Source: an uncultured Bacilli bacterium (GTDB lineage: Bacteria > Bacillota_I > Bacilli_A > RF39 > UBA660). Taken from it: a DNA stretch of 13,954 nucleotides. The DNA lies in contig CAKOKF010000022.1 in the NCBI GenBank assembly GCA_934090775.1, forward strand, positions 1-13,954, in the 5' to 3' direction. The position numbers and the translations under genes were made by a program. Below, piece after piece: positions 1-6,129 of the stretch (the first letter of the stretch is position 1; every line of letters starts with the position of its first letter). The notes beneath the pieces were generated by a model. The model worked only from the letters and a program-made list of their open reading frames with translations. It made no database searches and was not told the DNA's origin.

Positions 1-173
1 TTATAATTAATTATATAGATATATTTGAACTTGATAGTTATTACTTAAATAAAGTTCTAACTTACTTAGAAGATAAAATGGGTAAAAACTATATTAAGAA
101 AATAGGTCATAATATGACTATTCTAAATAAAATAATAGATACTACTATTAATCTAGAAATGCAAAAAGATTAG
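1..173 (+). CDS. C-terminal end of an unrecognised protein (5' truncated)
   Basis: An open frame enters the window from the left; its first whole codon is at position 3 and it ends at the TAG at 171-173. It gives 56 residues containing NYIDIFELDSYY near the start and ending in NLEMQKD, rich in Ile, Asn, Lys and Tyr like the other proteins here. A rho-independent terminator follows 10 bases after the stop, which supports a real gene end. No membrane segment or recognised motif is visible. The NYID string also occurs near the C-terminus of the protein encoded at 384-983, but the rest does not align convincingly, so I do not claim a relationship. Confidence 0.6.
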   Translation, partial: IINYIDIFELDSYYLNKVLTYLEDKMGKNYIKKIGHNMTILNKIIDTTINLEMQKD

Positions 174-182
174 TTAATTATT

Positions 183-216
183 AAGCTGTTAAAGAAATTT
201 AGCAGTTTTTTCTTCT
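183..216 (+). terminator. Rho-independent terminator
   Basis: An 11-bp stem pairs 183-193 with 198-208, with two G-T wobbles and a GAAA tetraloop. It is followed by a T-rich run (206-211, then TCTTCT). It closes the partial gene at 1-173. The remaining space to position 335 shows no gene and no convincing site. Confidence 0.85.
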
Positions 217-335
217 ATAAATTATTGATTTTCATCACTTTTTACTAGAAAAGGACAAAAACTGTGAAAATATGCAAAATAACACTGACATTTTTAAAAG
301 TTAGTTCTTTTAATAATTTTTAATTTAAAAAAATA

Positions 336-365
336 TTTACTAAGATAGAATAATCATGATATAAA
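336..365 (+). promoter_or_regulatory. Possible promoter of the orphan gene at 384
   Basis: TTTACT (336-341) and TATAAA (360-365) are separated by 18 bases. Transcription would start near 372, leaving a very short leader before the ATG at 384. The -35 box is weak (4 of 6 consensus bases), though the same TTTACT hexamer is used in front of the surface-protein gene at 11102. Confidence 0.45.
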
Positions 366-383
366 ATAATGGGAGCAGTAAAG

Positions 384-983
384 ATGAATAATAATAATGA
401 AGAACAAGAAAAAATAACTCAACATAAAAGTATTTTTACAAAAGGAGTTAAAGATAAAACAATAGGTTTATTTAGTGATTCTTTTTTAAATAAAATGAAA
501 GCATTTGATTATTTAGGTATACCATTTATTACTTTTGCTACGAGTGGTATCTTTAAGTATAAATATTTTACAAACATAATAATGATCGAAGCTTATCTTC
601 TAAGCGATTATGGTAAAACAAGAATTGTAAAAAATAATAATAGTCATTGTTTAATTCTTTTAGAAAAAGCTAATGGTCAAAAATATATTTATGATTCATT
701 AAATAGTATAGCATTTACTTATGATACTTTTATCGCTTTAGAAGATGAAGTACTTGAAGAAATAATAAGTCAAGATAAAATTATCGAATATTTTGGAAGT
801 AATGATAATATAAATTATATTGATTTAGAAAGCACTAAACGAAAAGTTTTAGTTGAAGCTAGTATTAGAAATTATAAATTACAATTAGGAAAATTAGAAA
901 TGGATATACTAGATTATCTAAGTAGTTATATGATTGAAACTAGTAGTGATAAAAATAATAGTAAAAAGAGGCAAAAAAGTTAA
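384..983 (+). CDS. Orphan protein, copy 1 of a local paralogous family
   Basis: Encodes 199 residues of unknown function. The start at 384 (MNNNNEEQ) is preferred over the in-frame ATG at 369, because GGGAG at 371-375 sits 8 bases before 384 and would lie inside the longer reading. No signal peptide or membrane helix is seen, so it is probably cytoplasmic. It aligns with the protein at 1052-1663 through the pattern KG(V/I)K(D/E), then FDY--IP, then a core where GQK(T)YIYD ends a hydrophobic strand. Here that strand is SHCLILLEKANGQKYIYD, whose His-to-Asp spacing superficially recalls the transglutaminase/papain-like core. No upstream cysteine is available as a nucleophile, so I do not assign that function. 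The tail is basic and low complexity (SSDKNNSKKRQKS). No terminator separates it from the next gene. Confidence 0.8.
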   Translation: MNNNNEEQEKITQHKSIFTKGVKDKTIGLFSDSFLNKMKAFDYLGIPFITFATSGIFKYKYFTNIIMIEAYLLSDYGKTRIVKNNNSHCLILLEKANGQKYIYDSLNSIAFTYDTFIALEDEVLEEIISQDKIIEYFGSNDNINYIDLESTKRKVLVEASIRNYKLQLGKLEMDILDYLSSYMIETSSDKNNSKKRQKS

Positions 984-1001
984 AGAATAAAGAAAAAAAG
1001 C

Positions 1002-1030
1002 TTGCTAAACACTAGATCTAGTGGTATAAG
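1002..1030 (+). promoter_or_regulatory. Promoter with a perfect palindromic operator in the spacer
   Basis: TTGCTA (1002-1007) and TATAAG (1025-1030) are 17 bases apart, and the -10 box is extended by TGG (1022-1024). The 14-bp perfect palindrome CACTAGATCTAGTG occupies 1010-1023, almost the whole spacer. That is a classic position for a repressor or a MerR-type activator. Predicted transcription start is near 1037, about 15 bases before the gene at 1052. Confidence 0.6.
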
Positions 1031-1051
1031 TTTAAAGGCGGAGGACGAGGC

Positions 1052-1663
1052 ATGATGATAGAAGAAATAAAAAGATTATATGAAGATTTAAAAATTAATG
1101 TAAAGACTAAAAAAGGAATAAAAGAAGGTAAAGTTCAAAAATATGATGCTACTCTTTTAAAAAGTATGATAGATTTTGATTATTATAATATTCCGATGAT
1201 TTATAGTTTATTTAATCCAGGCTTTAAAGAAATTAGTTTAAAAGAGGTTTCCTTAGGACTTGCAAAGTTTTTAAGAAAAAGAGGATTAGTTAATTTAGTA
1301 AGATCTCGTGCTAATAATTATTATCTTTTGGAACTTAGAGTAGGACAAAAGACTTATATCTATGATGTTTTAACGAAGTTTGTTTATGATAAAGACACCT
1401 ATTATGCAATTAATAGCGATGTTCCCTATGTGAAATTAGTGTCGTCTGAGAAACTAGATAATATGTTACTAAAAGATGCATATTTAATTTCAAAAGCTGA
1501 AGAATCAGATGTTAGGACTGAATTGGTGGCTAGTAGCATTGCTGATTATCAAAATGGTGAATCAAAAAGTCTAAGAACCGAAAATGCTTTAGATGCTTAT
1601 GTAAGACGTACCATTATTCTAGGATATGCTCGAATCAACGACTTTGATAGGTGTTATTACTAA
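1052..1663 (+). CDS. Orphan protein, copy 2 of a local paralogous family
   Basis: Encodes 203 residues of unknown function. The ATG at 1052 is 7 bases after an unusually strong GGAGG (1040-1044) within the G-rich stretch GGCGGAGGACGAGG; a second ATG follows immediately at 1055. No secretion signal or membrane segment is seen. It is a diverged paralogue of the protein at 384-983: KKGIKEGK, LLKSMIDFDYYNIP and GQKTYIYD match KGVKDK, FLNKMKAFDYLGIP and GQKYIYD there. The His of copy 1 (SHC) is replaced by NYY here, so if that His were catalytic this copy would be inactive. The N-terminus (MMIEEIKRLYEDLK) also matches the broken gene at 5782. It has its own promoter at 1002-1030 and a terminator that overlaps the next promoter. 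Confidence 0.8.
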   Translation: MMIEEIKRLYEDLKINVKTKKGIKEGKVQKYDATLLKSMIDFDYYNIPMIYSLFNPGFKEISLKEVSLGLAKFLRKRGLVNLVRSRANNYYLLELRVGQKTYIYDVLTKFVYDKDTYYAINSDVPYVKLVSSEKLDNMLLKDAYLISKAEESDVRTELVASSIADYQNGESKSLRTENALDAYVRRTIILGYARINDFDRCYY

Positions 1664-1674
1664 ACGAAAAAATG

Positions 1675-1698
1675 AAGTCAAAAAATTTGACTTTTTAT
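1675..1698 (+). terminator. Hairpin terminator overlapping the next promoter
   Basis: A perfect 8-bp inverted repeat, AAGTCAAA (1675-1682) and TTTGACTT (1686-1693), has a 3-base loop and is followed by TTTATTTT. It lies 12 bases after the stop at 1663. Its downstream arm contains the -35 box of the ABC transporter promoter. Confidence 0.6.
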
Positions 1699-1716
1699 TT
1701 TGAAATCTTGTATACT
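1687..1716 (+). promoter_or_regulatory. Promoter of the ABC transporter at 1741
   Basis: TTGACT (1687-1692) and TATACT (1711-1716) are separated by 18 bases and each matches consensus at 5 of 6 positions. The predicted start is near 1723, giving a leader of about 18 bases that carries the ribosome binding site AGAGGG (1728-1733). Confidence 0.75.
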
Positions 1717-1740
1717 ATAAATATAGTAGAGGGATATAAG

Positions 1741-4200
1741 ATGATAGTTTTAGAAAATGTGAGAAAAGTTTATAAAGCCAAGAAAACAGCTAGTACTGTA
1801 GCTTTAGATAATGTTAGTTTTAAAATACCTAGTAAAGGTTTATATTTTATTACGGGGGAAAGTGGTTCTGGTAAGTCAACCTTGTTAAATATTATTGGTG
1901 GCTTGGATAAAATTGATGCAGGGTCAATTAAGGTTGGCAATTTAGCTTTAGAAACTTTGAGTAAAAAGGATTTAGTTAAATATCGTAATACGTGTGTCGG
2001 CTTTATTTTTCAAGATTATAACTTATTTTTAGAATATAATGTCTATGATAATGTAAAGTTAGCATTAGAACTTAGTAATCAAGAAAGTACAACTGATATT
2101 GAGGAAATATTAAAAAGAGTAGGTCTTTATGATTTAAGACTGCGAAATATTAATGAACTTTCCGGTGGGCAAAGACAAAGGGTAGCCATTGCTAGAGCTT
2201 TAGTAAAAAATCCCCAAGTAATTTTAGCCGATGAACCGACCGGCAACTTAGATAGTGTTACTTCAAGACAAATAATGGAACTTTTAAAAGAAATAAGTAA
2301 AGATAAATGTGTCATAGTTGTTACACATGATAAGACGTTAGTTAATGAATTTGCTAGCGGTTATATTGCTATGCAAGATGGCAAAGTAGTAGATGATAAT
2401 ATTGTTGCTTTGAAAGATGATATTAGTCTTATAAATTTAAGAAAGTCTAATTTTAAAAGTAAATATGCTTTAAAATTTACCTTACATAATATAAAAATGA
2501 AACCAGTTAAGTTTATTATGACCCTTATTTTAACGGCTTTTGCGCTAAGTTGGGTATGTATTATGTTTTCTTTTGTTCTGTTTGATAAAAATAATTATAC
2601 CGCTAGAGTTTTAAGTGAGCATAATATTTATAAAGTAGGTATTCAAAAAACTAAGTGTACGAAGGGATATGATTATGTTGATTGTAATCCGAAGTCGCTT
2701 GAGGCAACTGATACGATTGTTAAAGAAGGTAGTCCTGTCTACAGTATTCGGGATTTGAAGTTAAAATATGGTCCCGTTGAAGATGAAAATAAGGTAATTA
2801 CTAGCAATGATATCGTCGAAATAAAAAACGATAATATTTTAAAATTATTAAATGGTCGGTTACCACAAAATGATAATGAAATCGTTATTGATAAAAATAT
2901 TGCTTATGATATCTTAGCGTATGGTATTTATGATAAGGAAAATGTGTTAACTAAGCCAGCGGATATGACCAGTATTTTAGGATTAGAAACTTATCTTGGT
3001 AAATATTTAGTGACTATAGTTGGCATTAATGAATTTCAAAGCGATCAAGATTTTTTAGAACTACGTCAAAATTTACCAGTATCACCCAAAGTAGAAATGG
3101 ATTTTAATCAATATACGGAAGATAACAATATTTATGTTAAAGGCTTAGTCGATAATAGGGAGATGCTTTATACTAGTGAAGAAATGCTTAGTATGTATCA
3201 GTTACCTATAAGAGATAGTAAGTTAGAAAGTAATAATATTATTGGTGTATTAACTAATGTTAATTATTATAAGGAAAATATCGAGTATTATGATTTAAAC
3301 TTTAACTTAGTTAATAAAAAGTTAGCTAGTGATGAGGTAGTTATAAATGCCAATGACATCTTAAATAGTCATTCTTATAAGATCGGTGATTTTAATAAGT
3401 TATTTAATGACTATCAAAAGAATAATAAAAATATGGGCTATGATGAAGCTTTCTTTAATTTTATTAAAGAGGCGTTTACAAAATATAAAGACATTTTTAA
3501 TGTTGAACTTTATAATTTTATAAATGCAATGAAAAGAGATAATAATACTACTAAATTAAAAGTAGTAGGAATTAGTTTTGATGATAATAGTTATATAAGT
3601 GAGGAACTTTATAATATTATCGATCATGATAAGAAAATTATTACCAAAGTATATATTGGGTTTGATACTAAAGAGGAGTTAGATCTTTTAGTAAATAAGT
3701 ATAGTTATGCAAGTAATATATTTGAAGAAGGAGAAATGTTAAGCTTAGTTAGTGATTTAGGAGGATATATTGCTGGTATTAATATTTTTTATCATTATGT
3801 TCGTCCTTATTTAAATATTATTACTTTAGTGATTGGGATCTTTGCAATACTTTTAATATTTAATTTTATTAATGTTACCGTAAGTTATGCGAAGAAAAAT
3901 ATCGGTATTTTAAAGAGTCTAGGCGCTAAAAATAAAGATATTTATAAGATATTTAGCTATGAATCTTTAATTATTGCTGTTTTAGCGTTTTTACTAGGTA
4001 TCCCTATGTGGAATGGCGCTTGTAAGATGGCTAATATGTTATTCTTTAATGATGAAATTTACATTGGTGGCATGGAGATTAATGCTTTAGCGCCCATTAT
4101 AACATTGATTTTAAGTGTTACTTTATCGTGGATAGTTAGCATGTTAAGTTGTAATAAGATTAGTAAGATGCAACCAGTGGATGCGATATTAAATAAGTAG
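1741..4200 (+). CDS. MacB/FtsX-type ABC transporter, ATPase fused to permease
   Basis: Encodes 819 residues. The start at 1741 (MIVLENVRKVYKAKK) is chosen over an upstream in-frame ATG at 1651, because it follows AGAGGG at 1728-1733 and a good promoter, while 1651 lies inside the previous gene and upstream of that promoter. ATPase domain: Walker A GESGSGKS (39-46), Q-loop Q91, signature LSGGQ (140-144), Walker B VILADE (160-165), H-loop H196; all key residues are intact. A first membrane helix (about 258-280) leads into an extracellular region of about 400 residues. A C-terminal FtsX-like domain follows, with helices near 691-712, 742-760 and 783-803 and the typical ILKSLGAKNKDI loop. The protein is expected to work as a homodimer in the cell membrane, coupling ATP hydrolysis to movement of its outer domain. 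Relatives export peptides or lipids or resist antimicrobial peptides; the substrate cannot be told here. No membrane-fusion partner is adjacent. Confidence 0.93.
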   Translation: MIVLENVRKVYKAKKTASTVALDNVSFKIPSKGLYFITGESGSGKSTLLNIIGGLDKIDAGSIKVGNLALETLSKKDLVKYRNTCVGFIFQDYNLFLEYNVYDNVKLALELSNQESTTDIEEILKRVGLYDLRLRNINELSGGQRQRVAIARALVKNPQVILADEPTGNLDSVTSRQIMELLKEISKDKCVIVVTHDKTLVNEFASGYIAMQDGKVVDDNIVALKDDISLINLRKSNFKSKYALKFTLHNIKMKPVKFIMTLILTAFALSWVCIMFSFVLFDKNNYTARVLSEHNIYKVGIQKTKCTKGYDYVDCNPKSLEATDTIVKEGSPVYSIRDLKLKYGPVEDENKVITSNDIVEIKNDNILKLLNGRLPQNDNEIVIDKNIAYDILAYGIYDKENVLTKPADMTSILGLETYLGKYLVTIVGINEFQSDQDFLELRQNLPVSPKVEMDFNQYTEDNNIYVKGLVDNREMLYTSEEMLSMYQLPIRDSKLESNNIIGVLTNVNYYKENIEYYDLNFNLVNKKLASDEVVINANDILNSHSYKIGDFNKLFNDYQKNNKNMGYDEAFFNFIKEAFTKYKDIFNVELYNFINAMKRDNNTTKLKVVGISFDDNSYISEELYNIIDHDKKIITKVYIGFDTKEELDLLVNKYSYASNIFEEGEMLSLVSDLGGYIAGINIFYHYVRPYLNIITLVIGIFAILLIFNFINVTVSYAKKNIGILKSLGAKNKDIYKIFSYESLIIAVLAFLLGIPMWNGACKMANMLFFNDEIYIGGMEINALAPIITLILSVTLSWIVSMLSCNKISKMQPVDAILNK

Positions 4201-4232
4201 TATAAAATTAATTAATGATAGGTTGATATTTG

Positions 4233-4273
4233 AAAACACTTCTACCATTTTTATAGAAAGAAGTGTTTTTTTT
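4233..4273 (+). terminator. Rho-independent terminator of the ABC transporter
   Basis: An 11-bp stem pairs 4233-4243 with 4259-4269 around a 15-base loop and ends in a run of eight T (4266-4273). Confidence 0.85.
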
Positions 4274-4300
4274 GGAAAAGTAATTGAAAAAAACATTAAA

Positions 4301-4327
4301 TTAGCACTTATCTCTTGACAGTGCTAA
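4301..4327 (+). promoter_or_regulatory. CIRCE operator (HrcA binding site)
   Basis: The 9-base arms TTAGCACTT (4301-4309) and CAGTGCTAA (4319-4327) are separated by exactly 9 bases, matching the CIRCE consensus TTAGCACTC-N9-GAGTGCTAA except at the innermost base of each arm. The -35 box TTGACA starts inside the spacer, so HrcA binding would block RNA polymerase. An extra right half-site, AGTGCTA (4333-4339), lies 13 bases downstream of the first copy (4320-4326) and touches the -10 box. Confidence 0.92.
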
Positions 4328-4343
4328 TAAAAAGTGCTATAAC
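4315..4343 (+). promoter_or_regulatory. Heat-shock promoter of hsp20
   Basis: A consensus TTGACA (4315-4320) and TATAAC (4338-4343) are separated by 17 bases. The -35 box is embedded in the CIRCE operator. The predicted start near 4350 gives a leader of about 83 bases, by far the longest in the window. Confidence 0.85.
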
Positions 4344-4349
4344 ATAATT

Positions 4350-4412
4350 GTAAGTAAAAAAAGTACTTACAGGTATTAAAATTGTATTATTGGGTACCCT
4401 ATAAAAGGGGTA
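4350..4412 (+). other. Structured hsp20 leader with two hairpins
   Basis: Right at the predicted transcript start, GTAAGTA (4350-4356) pairs with TACTTAC (4364-4370) across a 7-base loop. Further down, TACCC (4395-4399) can pair with GGGTA (4408-4412). The upstream G residues make GGGTACCC (4392-4399), a self-complementary octamer that offers an alternative fold. The first hairpin could stabilise the 5' end and the second lies just ahead of the ribosome binding site. Neither hides AAAGGA directly. Confidence 0.4.
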
Positions 4413-4433
4413 ACATGAAAGGAAATGATTTAT

Positions 4434-4850
4434 ATGATGTTAGTACCAAATAGAGATTTTGATTTATTTGATGATATTTTTGGAGATCCATTCTTTAGAA
4501 AAACTGAAAGTAAAATGATGAAGACGGATATCCGTGAAGATAAAGATAATTATGTAATTGATATTGATTTACCAGGTTTTGATAAAAAGAATATCAAAAT
4601 TGATATTACCGATGGTTATTTAACTATTAATGCTAAAGTTAATAATGAAGATAATGAGAAAAAAGGCGGTAAATATATTAGAAAAGAAAGATATTATGGC
4701 GAATGTTCACGTAGCTTCTATGTTGGTGATGATGTAAAAGCTGAAGACATTAAAGCTGGCTTTAAAAATGGTATTTTAACTTTAGAAGTACCTAAGATGG
4801 AAAATAAAGGGAAATTACCTGAAAAGAAATATATTGAAATAAAAGATTAA
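4434..4850 (+). CDS. Small heat shock protein Hsp20 (alpha-crystallin family)
   Basis: Encodes 138 residues; an ATP-independent holdase that binds unfolding proteins in the cytoplasm and hands them to DnaK-type chaperones. The start at 4434 (MMLVPNRDFDLFDDIFGDPFF) is preferred over the ATG at 4425: AAAGGA at 4418-4423 is only one base from 4425 but 10 bases from 4434, and MMLxP--LFDD is the usual beginning of bacterial Hsp20. The alpha-crystallin domain spans about 30-121 and carries the signature AGFKNGIL (108-115). The C-terminal IEI (134-136) is the I-x-I anchor for oligomer assembly. Length is normal for the family. It is transcribed alone under a CIRCE operator, so it should be repressed by HrcA and induced by heat. 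A terminator follows the stop. Confidence 0.96.
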   Translation: MMLVPNRDFDLFDDIFGDPFFRKTESKMMKTDIREDKDNYVIDIDLPGFDKKNIKIDITDGYLTINAKVNNEDNEKKGGKYIRKERYYGECSRSFYVGDDVKAEDIKAGFKNGILTLEVPKMENKGKLPEKKYIEIKD

Positions 4851-4866
4851 ATATATTATTGTAAAG

Positions 4867-4898
4867 AAAAAACATGCTAACAGCGTGTTTTTCTTTTG
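4867..4898 (+). terminator. Rho-independent terminator of hsp20
   Basis: ACATGC (4872-4877) pairs with GCGTGT (4883-4888) around TAACA. The stem is extended by the flanking A and T tracts and followed by TTTTCTTTT. Confidence 0.8.
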
Positions 4899-4918
4899 CA
4901 AACTTTAGGCTAAATGTA

Positions 4919-4947
4919 TTGACATTAAGATGGTAAAATGCTATCAT
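4919..4947 (+). promoter_or_regulatory. Strong promoter of the gene at 4973
   Basis: A consensus TTGACA (4919-4924) and TATCAT (4942-4947) are separated by 17 bases. The predicted start is near 4954, with AAGGGTGAT (4959-4967) as ribosome binding site. Confidence 0.85.
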
Positions 4948-4972
4948 ACATGGCAATTAAGGGTGATTATTT

Positions 4973-5665
4973 ATGGAAATTGCTGAAGTTGTAGCAAATA
5001 ATAATGAAAAAATAGTAACAAGAGAAGAATGTCTAAATGCTGGAAGACAAGCTTATTTAGCTTTAATACATAACGAACAAGATTATTTTGAAATGTTAAA
5101 TTTAGAACATTCTACAGATTTAAGATATTTAAAATATGCAGTTATGAATAAGCTTTCAATTATAATAAATGATATTAGAACTTTAACTGATGAAGATCTA
5201 AGAGAGATAAGTATTACCTTAGAAGCTTATATGACTTTAGCCGATCGAGAAAAATTAGAAGAATATTTAAAATCATTGGCAGCAAAACGTGAAAAATATG
5301 CAATGGTACTTTCAAGATTTCATAAACTTAGAAGTAGTTTTTTACAAAAAAAGCAAATGAGAAAGTTAAAAATAGATACAGGAAGTTGGATAACTAGTGA
5401 ATATGTTTTAGAAACCGTTAAAAATTATAGTAATGTTTCTTCTTATAATGTAAATTATAATTGTGATTTATCGGAAGCTGATAACAGTTCTTTCTTGGAA
5501 ATATTAAATTCCTTAAAGAAAGTACTTGAAAATAAGTATCAAGAATATAGTGAAAAATGCCGTAAGAATGATGAAGGTAATAAACTTCAAAAAAAATATG
5601 ATGTAGTTATTAAGAAGTATAATGCTGCCATGAGTTTAGATCCTGGCATTAAACTAAGTTTATAA
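4973..5665 (+). CDS. Unrecognised cytoplasmic protein, mostly helical
   Basis: Encodes 230 residues that I do not recognise. The start is well supported by AAGGGTGAT (4959-4967), 5 bases upstream, and by a near-consensus promoter. There is no signal peptide and no membrane helix. The sequence is charged and looks almost entirely helical, with stretches such as LREISITLEAYMTLADREKLEEYLKS split by turns. A Ser/Asn/Tyr-rich middle (about 140-170, NYSNVSSYNVNYNCDLSE) precedes a final basic helical part (about 175-220) that could form a coiled coil. It stands alone between the hsp20 terminator and its own strong hairpin terminator, so it is monocistronic. Promoter quality suggests steady expression. 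No neighbour gives a clue to its role. Confidence 0.85.
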   Translation: MEIAEVVANNNEKIVTREECLNAGRQAYLALIHNEQDYFEMLNLEHSTDLRYLKYAVMNKLSIIINDIRTLTDEDLREISITLEAYMTLADREKLEEYLKSLAAKREKYAMVLSRFHKLRSSFLQKKQMRKLKIDTGSWITSEYVLETVKNYSNVSSYNVNYNCDLSEADNSSFLEILNSLKKVLENKYQEYSEKCRKNDEGNKLQKKYDVVIKKYNAAMSLDPGIKLSL

Positions 5666-5672
5666 TAATGAA

Positions 5673-5707
5673 AAAGAGCTATCTATTGAATAAATAGGTG
5701 GCTTTTT
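5673..5707 (+). terminator. Strong rho-independent terminator
   Basis: A 15-bp uninterrupted stem pairs 5673-5687 with 5693-5707, including a few G-T wobbles, around a 5-base loop and ending in TTTTT. It closes the gene at 4973-5665. Confidence 0.88.
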
Positions 5708-5738
5708 AGGAAAAATGGTAAAATACTTTGCTTTGCTA

Positions 5739-5744
5739 TATAAT
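5739..5744 (+). promoter_or_regulatory. Residual -10 box ahead of the pseudogene
   Basis: A perfect TATAAT lies 38 bases before the pseudogene ATG, with no good -35 hexamer 16-18 bases upstream. The segment ATGGTAAAAT just before it (5715-5724) also occurs in the promoter of the gene at 4973. Confidence 0.35.
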
Positions 5745-5781
5745 GGAAAAAAATTAGAATAGAGTAGTAGAAGAGGTTACC

Positions 5782-5926
5782 ATGCTGAAAGAAGTAAAGA
5801 AACAAATATATGAGTTATTAAAATTAAAAGAATTAATGTTAACAAAATCAAGTAGATGAAAAACAATCTATGCAAGAAGGTAAGACCCTTTTGCGAAAAT
5901 TAATGATGGATGACTTAGAAAATTAG
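5782..5926 (+). pseudogene. Frameshifted remnant of the local orphan family
   Basis: The ATG at 5782 follows AGAGG (5772-5776) and reads MLKEVKKQIYELLK, which matches MMIEEIKRLYEDLK, the start of the gene at 1052, at 8 of 14 positions. That frame stops at a TGA after 25 codons. Another frame, entered near 5850, continues as VDEKQSMQEGKTLLRKLMMDDLEN up to TAG at 5924-5926. This matches the next part of the same protein (KKGIKEGK, then TLLKSMIDFDY). The remnant therefore covers only about the first 45 residues of a family whose intact members have about 200, with one frameshift and loss of the rest. It keeps a ribosome binding site and a -10 box, so the decay looks recent. A short peptide product is possible but unlikely. 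Confidence 0.7.
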
Positions 5927-5958
5927 GGTTCTCTAAGATTAGGATAGATTTTTACGCA

Positions 5959-5991
5959 CAAAAAAACTTGCAAGCGTTAAACTTGCAAGTT
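5959..5991 (-). terminator. Rho-independent terminator of tRNA-Gly (minus strand)
   Basis: A perfect 10-bp stem pairs 5965-5974 with 5982-5991 around a 7-base loop. On the minus strand it is followed by seven T (complement of 5960-5966). It lies 11 bases beyond the tRNA 3' end. Confidence 0.88.
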
Positions 5992-6002
5992 AAATTACCT
6001 AT

Positions 6003-6076
6003 TGGAGCGGATGATGAGAATCGAACTCACGTTATCAGCTTGGAAGGCTGAAGCTCTACCATTAAACTACATCCGC
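6003..6076 (-). tRNA. tRNA-Gly, anticodon TCC
   Basis: This is a 74-base cloverleaf on the minus strand. The acceptor stem GCGGATG (6070-6076) pairs with CATCCGC (6007-6013), followed by discriminator T and an encoded CCA (6003-6005). The anticodon stem TCAGC/GCTGA holds the loop CTTCCAA with anticodon TCC at 6042-6044. The T arm has GTGAG, loop TTCGATT, then CTCAT; the D arm contains TTTAATGGTAG. It reads GGA and, by wobble, other glycine codons. It has its own promoter and terminator and stands alone. Confidence 0.97.
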
Positions 6077-6092
6077 ATCAGTAAGTAATTTA

Positions 6093-6121
6093 ATTTTACC
6101 ATAAAACCTGGCTGCTGCCAA
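6093..6121 (-). promoter_or_regulatory. Promoter of tRNA-Gly (minus strand)
   Basis: On the minus strand, TTGGCA (6121-6116) and TAAAAT (6098-6093) are 17 bases apart, with an extended -10 TGG. The predicted start is about 10 bases before the mature tRNA 5' end at 6076. The -35 box lies inside the terminator hairpin of the upstream gene. Confidence 0.75.
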
Positions 6122-6126
6122 GTCTT
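6099..6126 (-). terminator. Terminator of the 995-residue gene, overlapping the tRNA promoter
   Basis: On the minus strand, AAGACTTGGC (6126-6117) pairs with GCCAGGTTTT (6112-6103) around the loop AGCA. Only four T follow, so termination may be partial. It begins 3 bases after the stop codon at 6130-6132. Confidence 0.6.
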
Positions 6127-6129
6127 TTT

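Noticed and set aside
217..335. Possible small peptide MQNNTDIFKS in the gap before the first orphan gene
   Set aside because: Ten codons, no ribosome binding site, no supporting context.
1651..1740. 30-codon N-terminal extension of the first ABC transporter
   Set aside because: It overlaps the end of the previous gene and lies across the terminator and promoter at 1675-1716; the real start at 1741 has its own ribosome binding site and begins the ABC domain normally.
2127..2315. 62-codon open frame on the minus strand
   Set aside because: It lies wholly inside the ATPase domain of the transporter at 1741-4200 opposite LSGGQ and Walker B; a shadow frame with no ribosome binding site.
6003..6076. 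tRNA-Gly as an integration site for the broken orphan gene and its neighbours
   Set aside because: I saw no direct repeat of the tRNA 3' end elsewhere in the window and no integrase gene.
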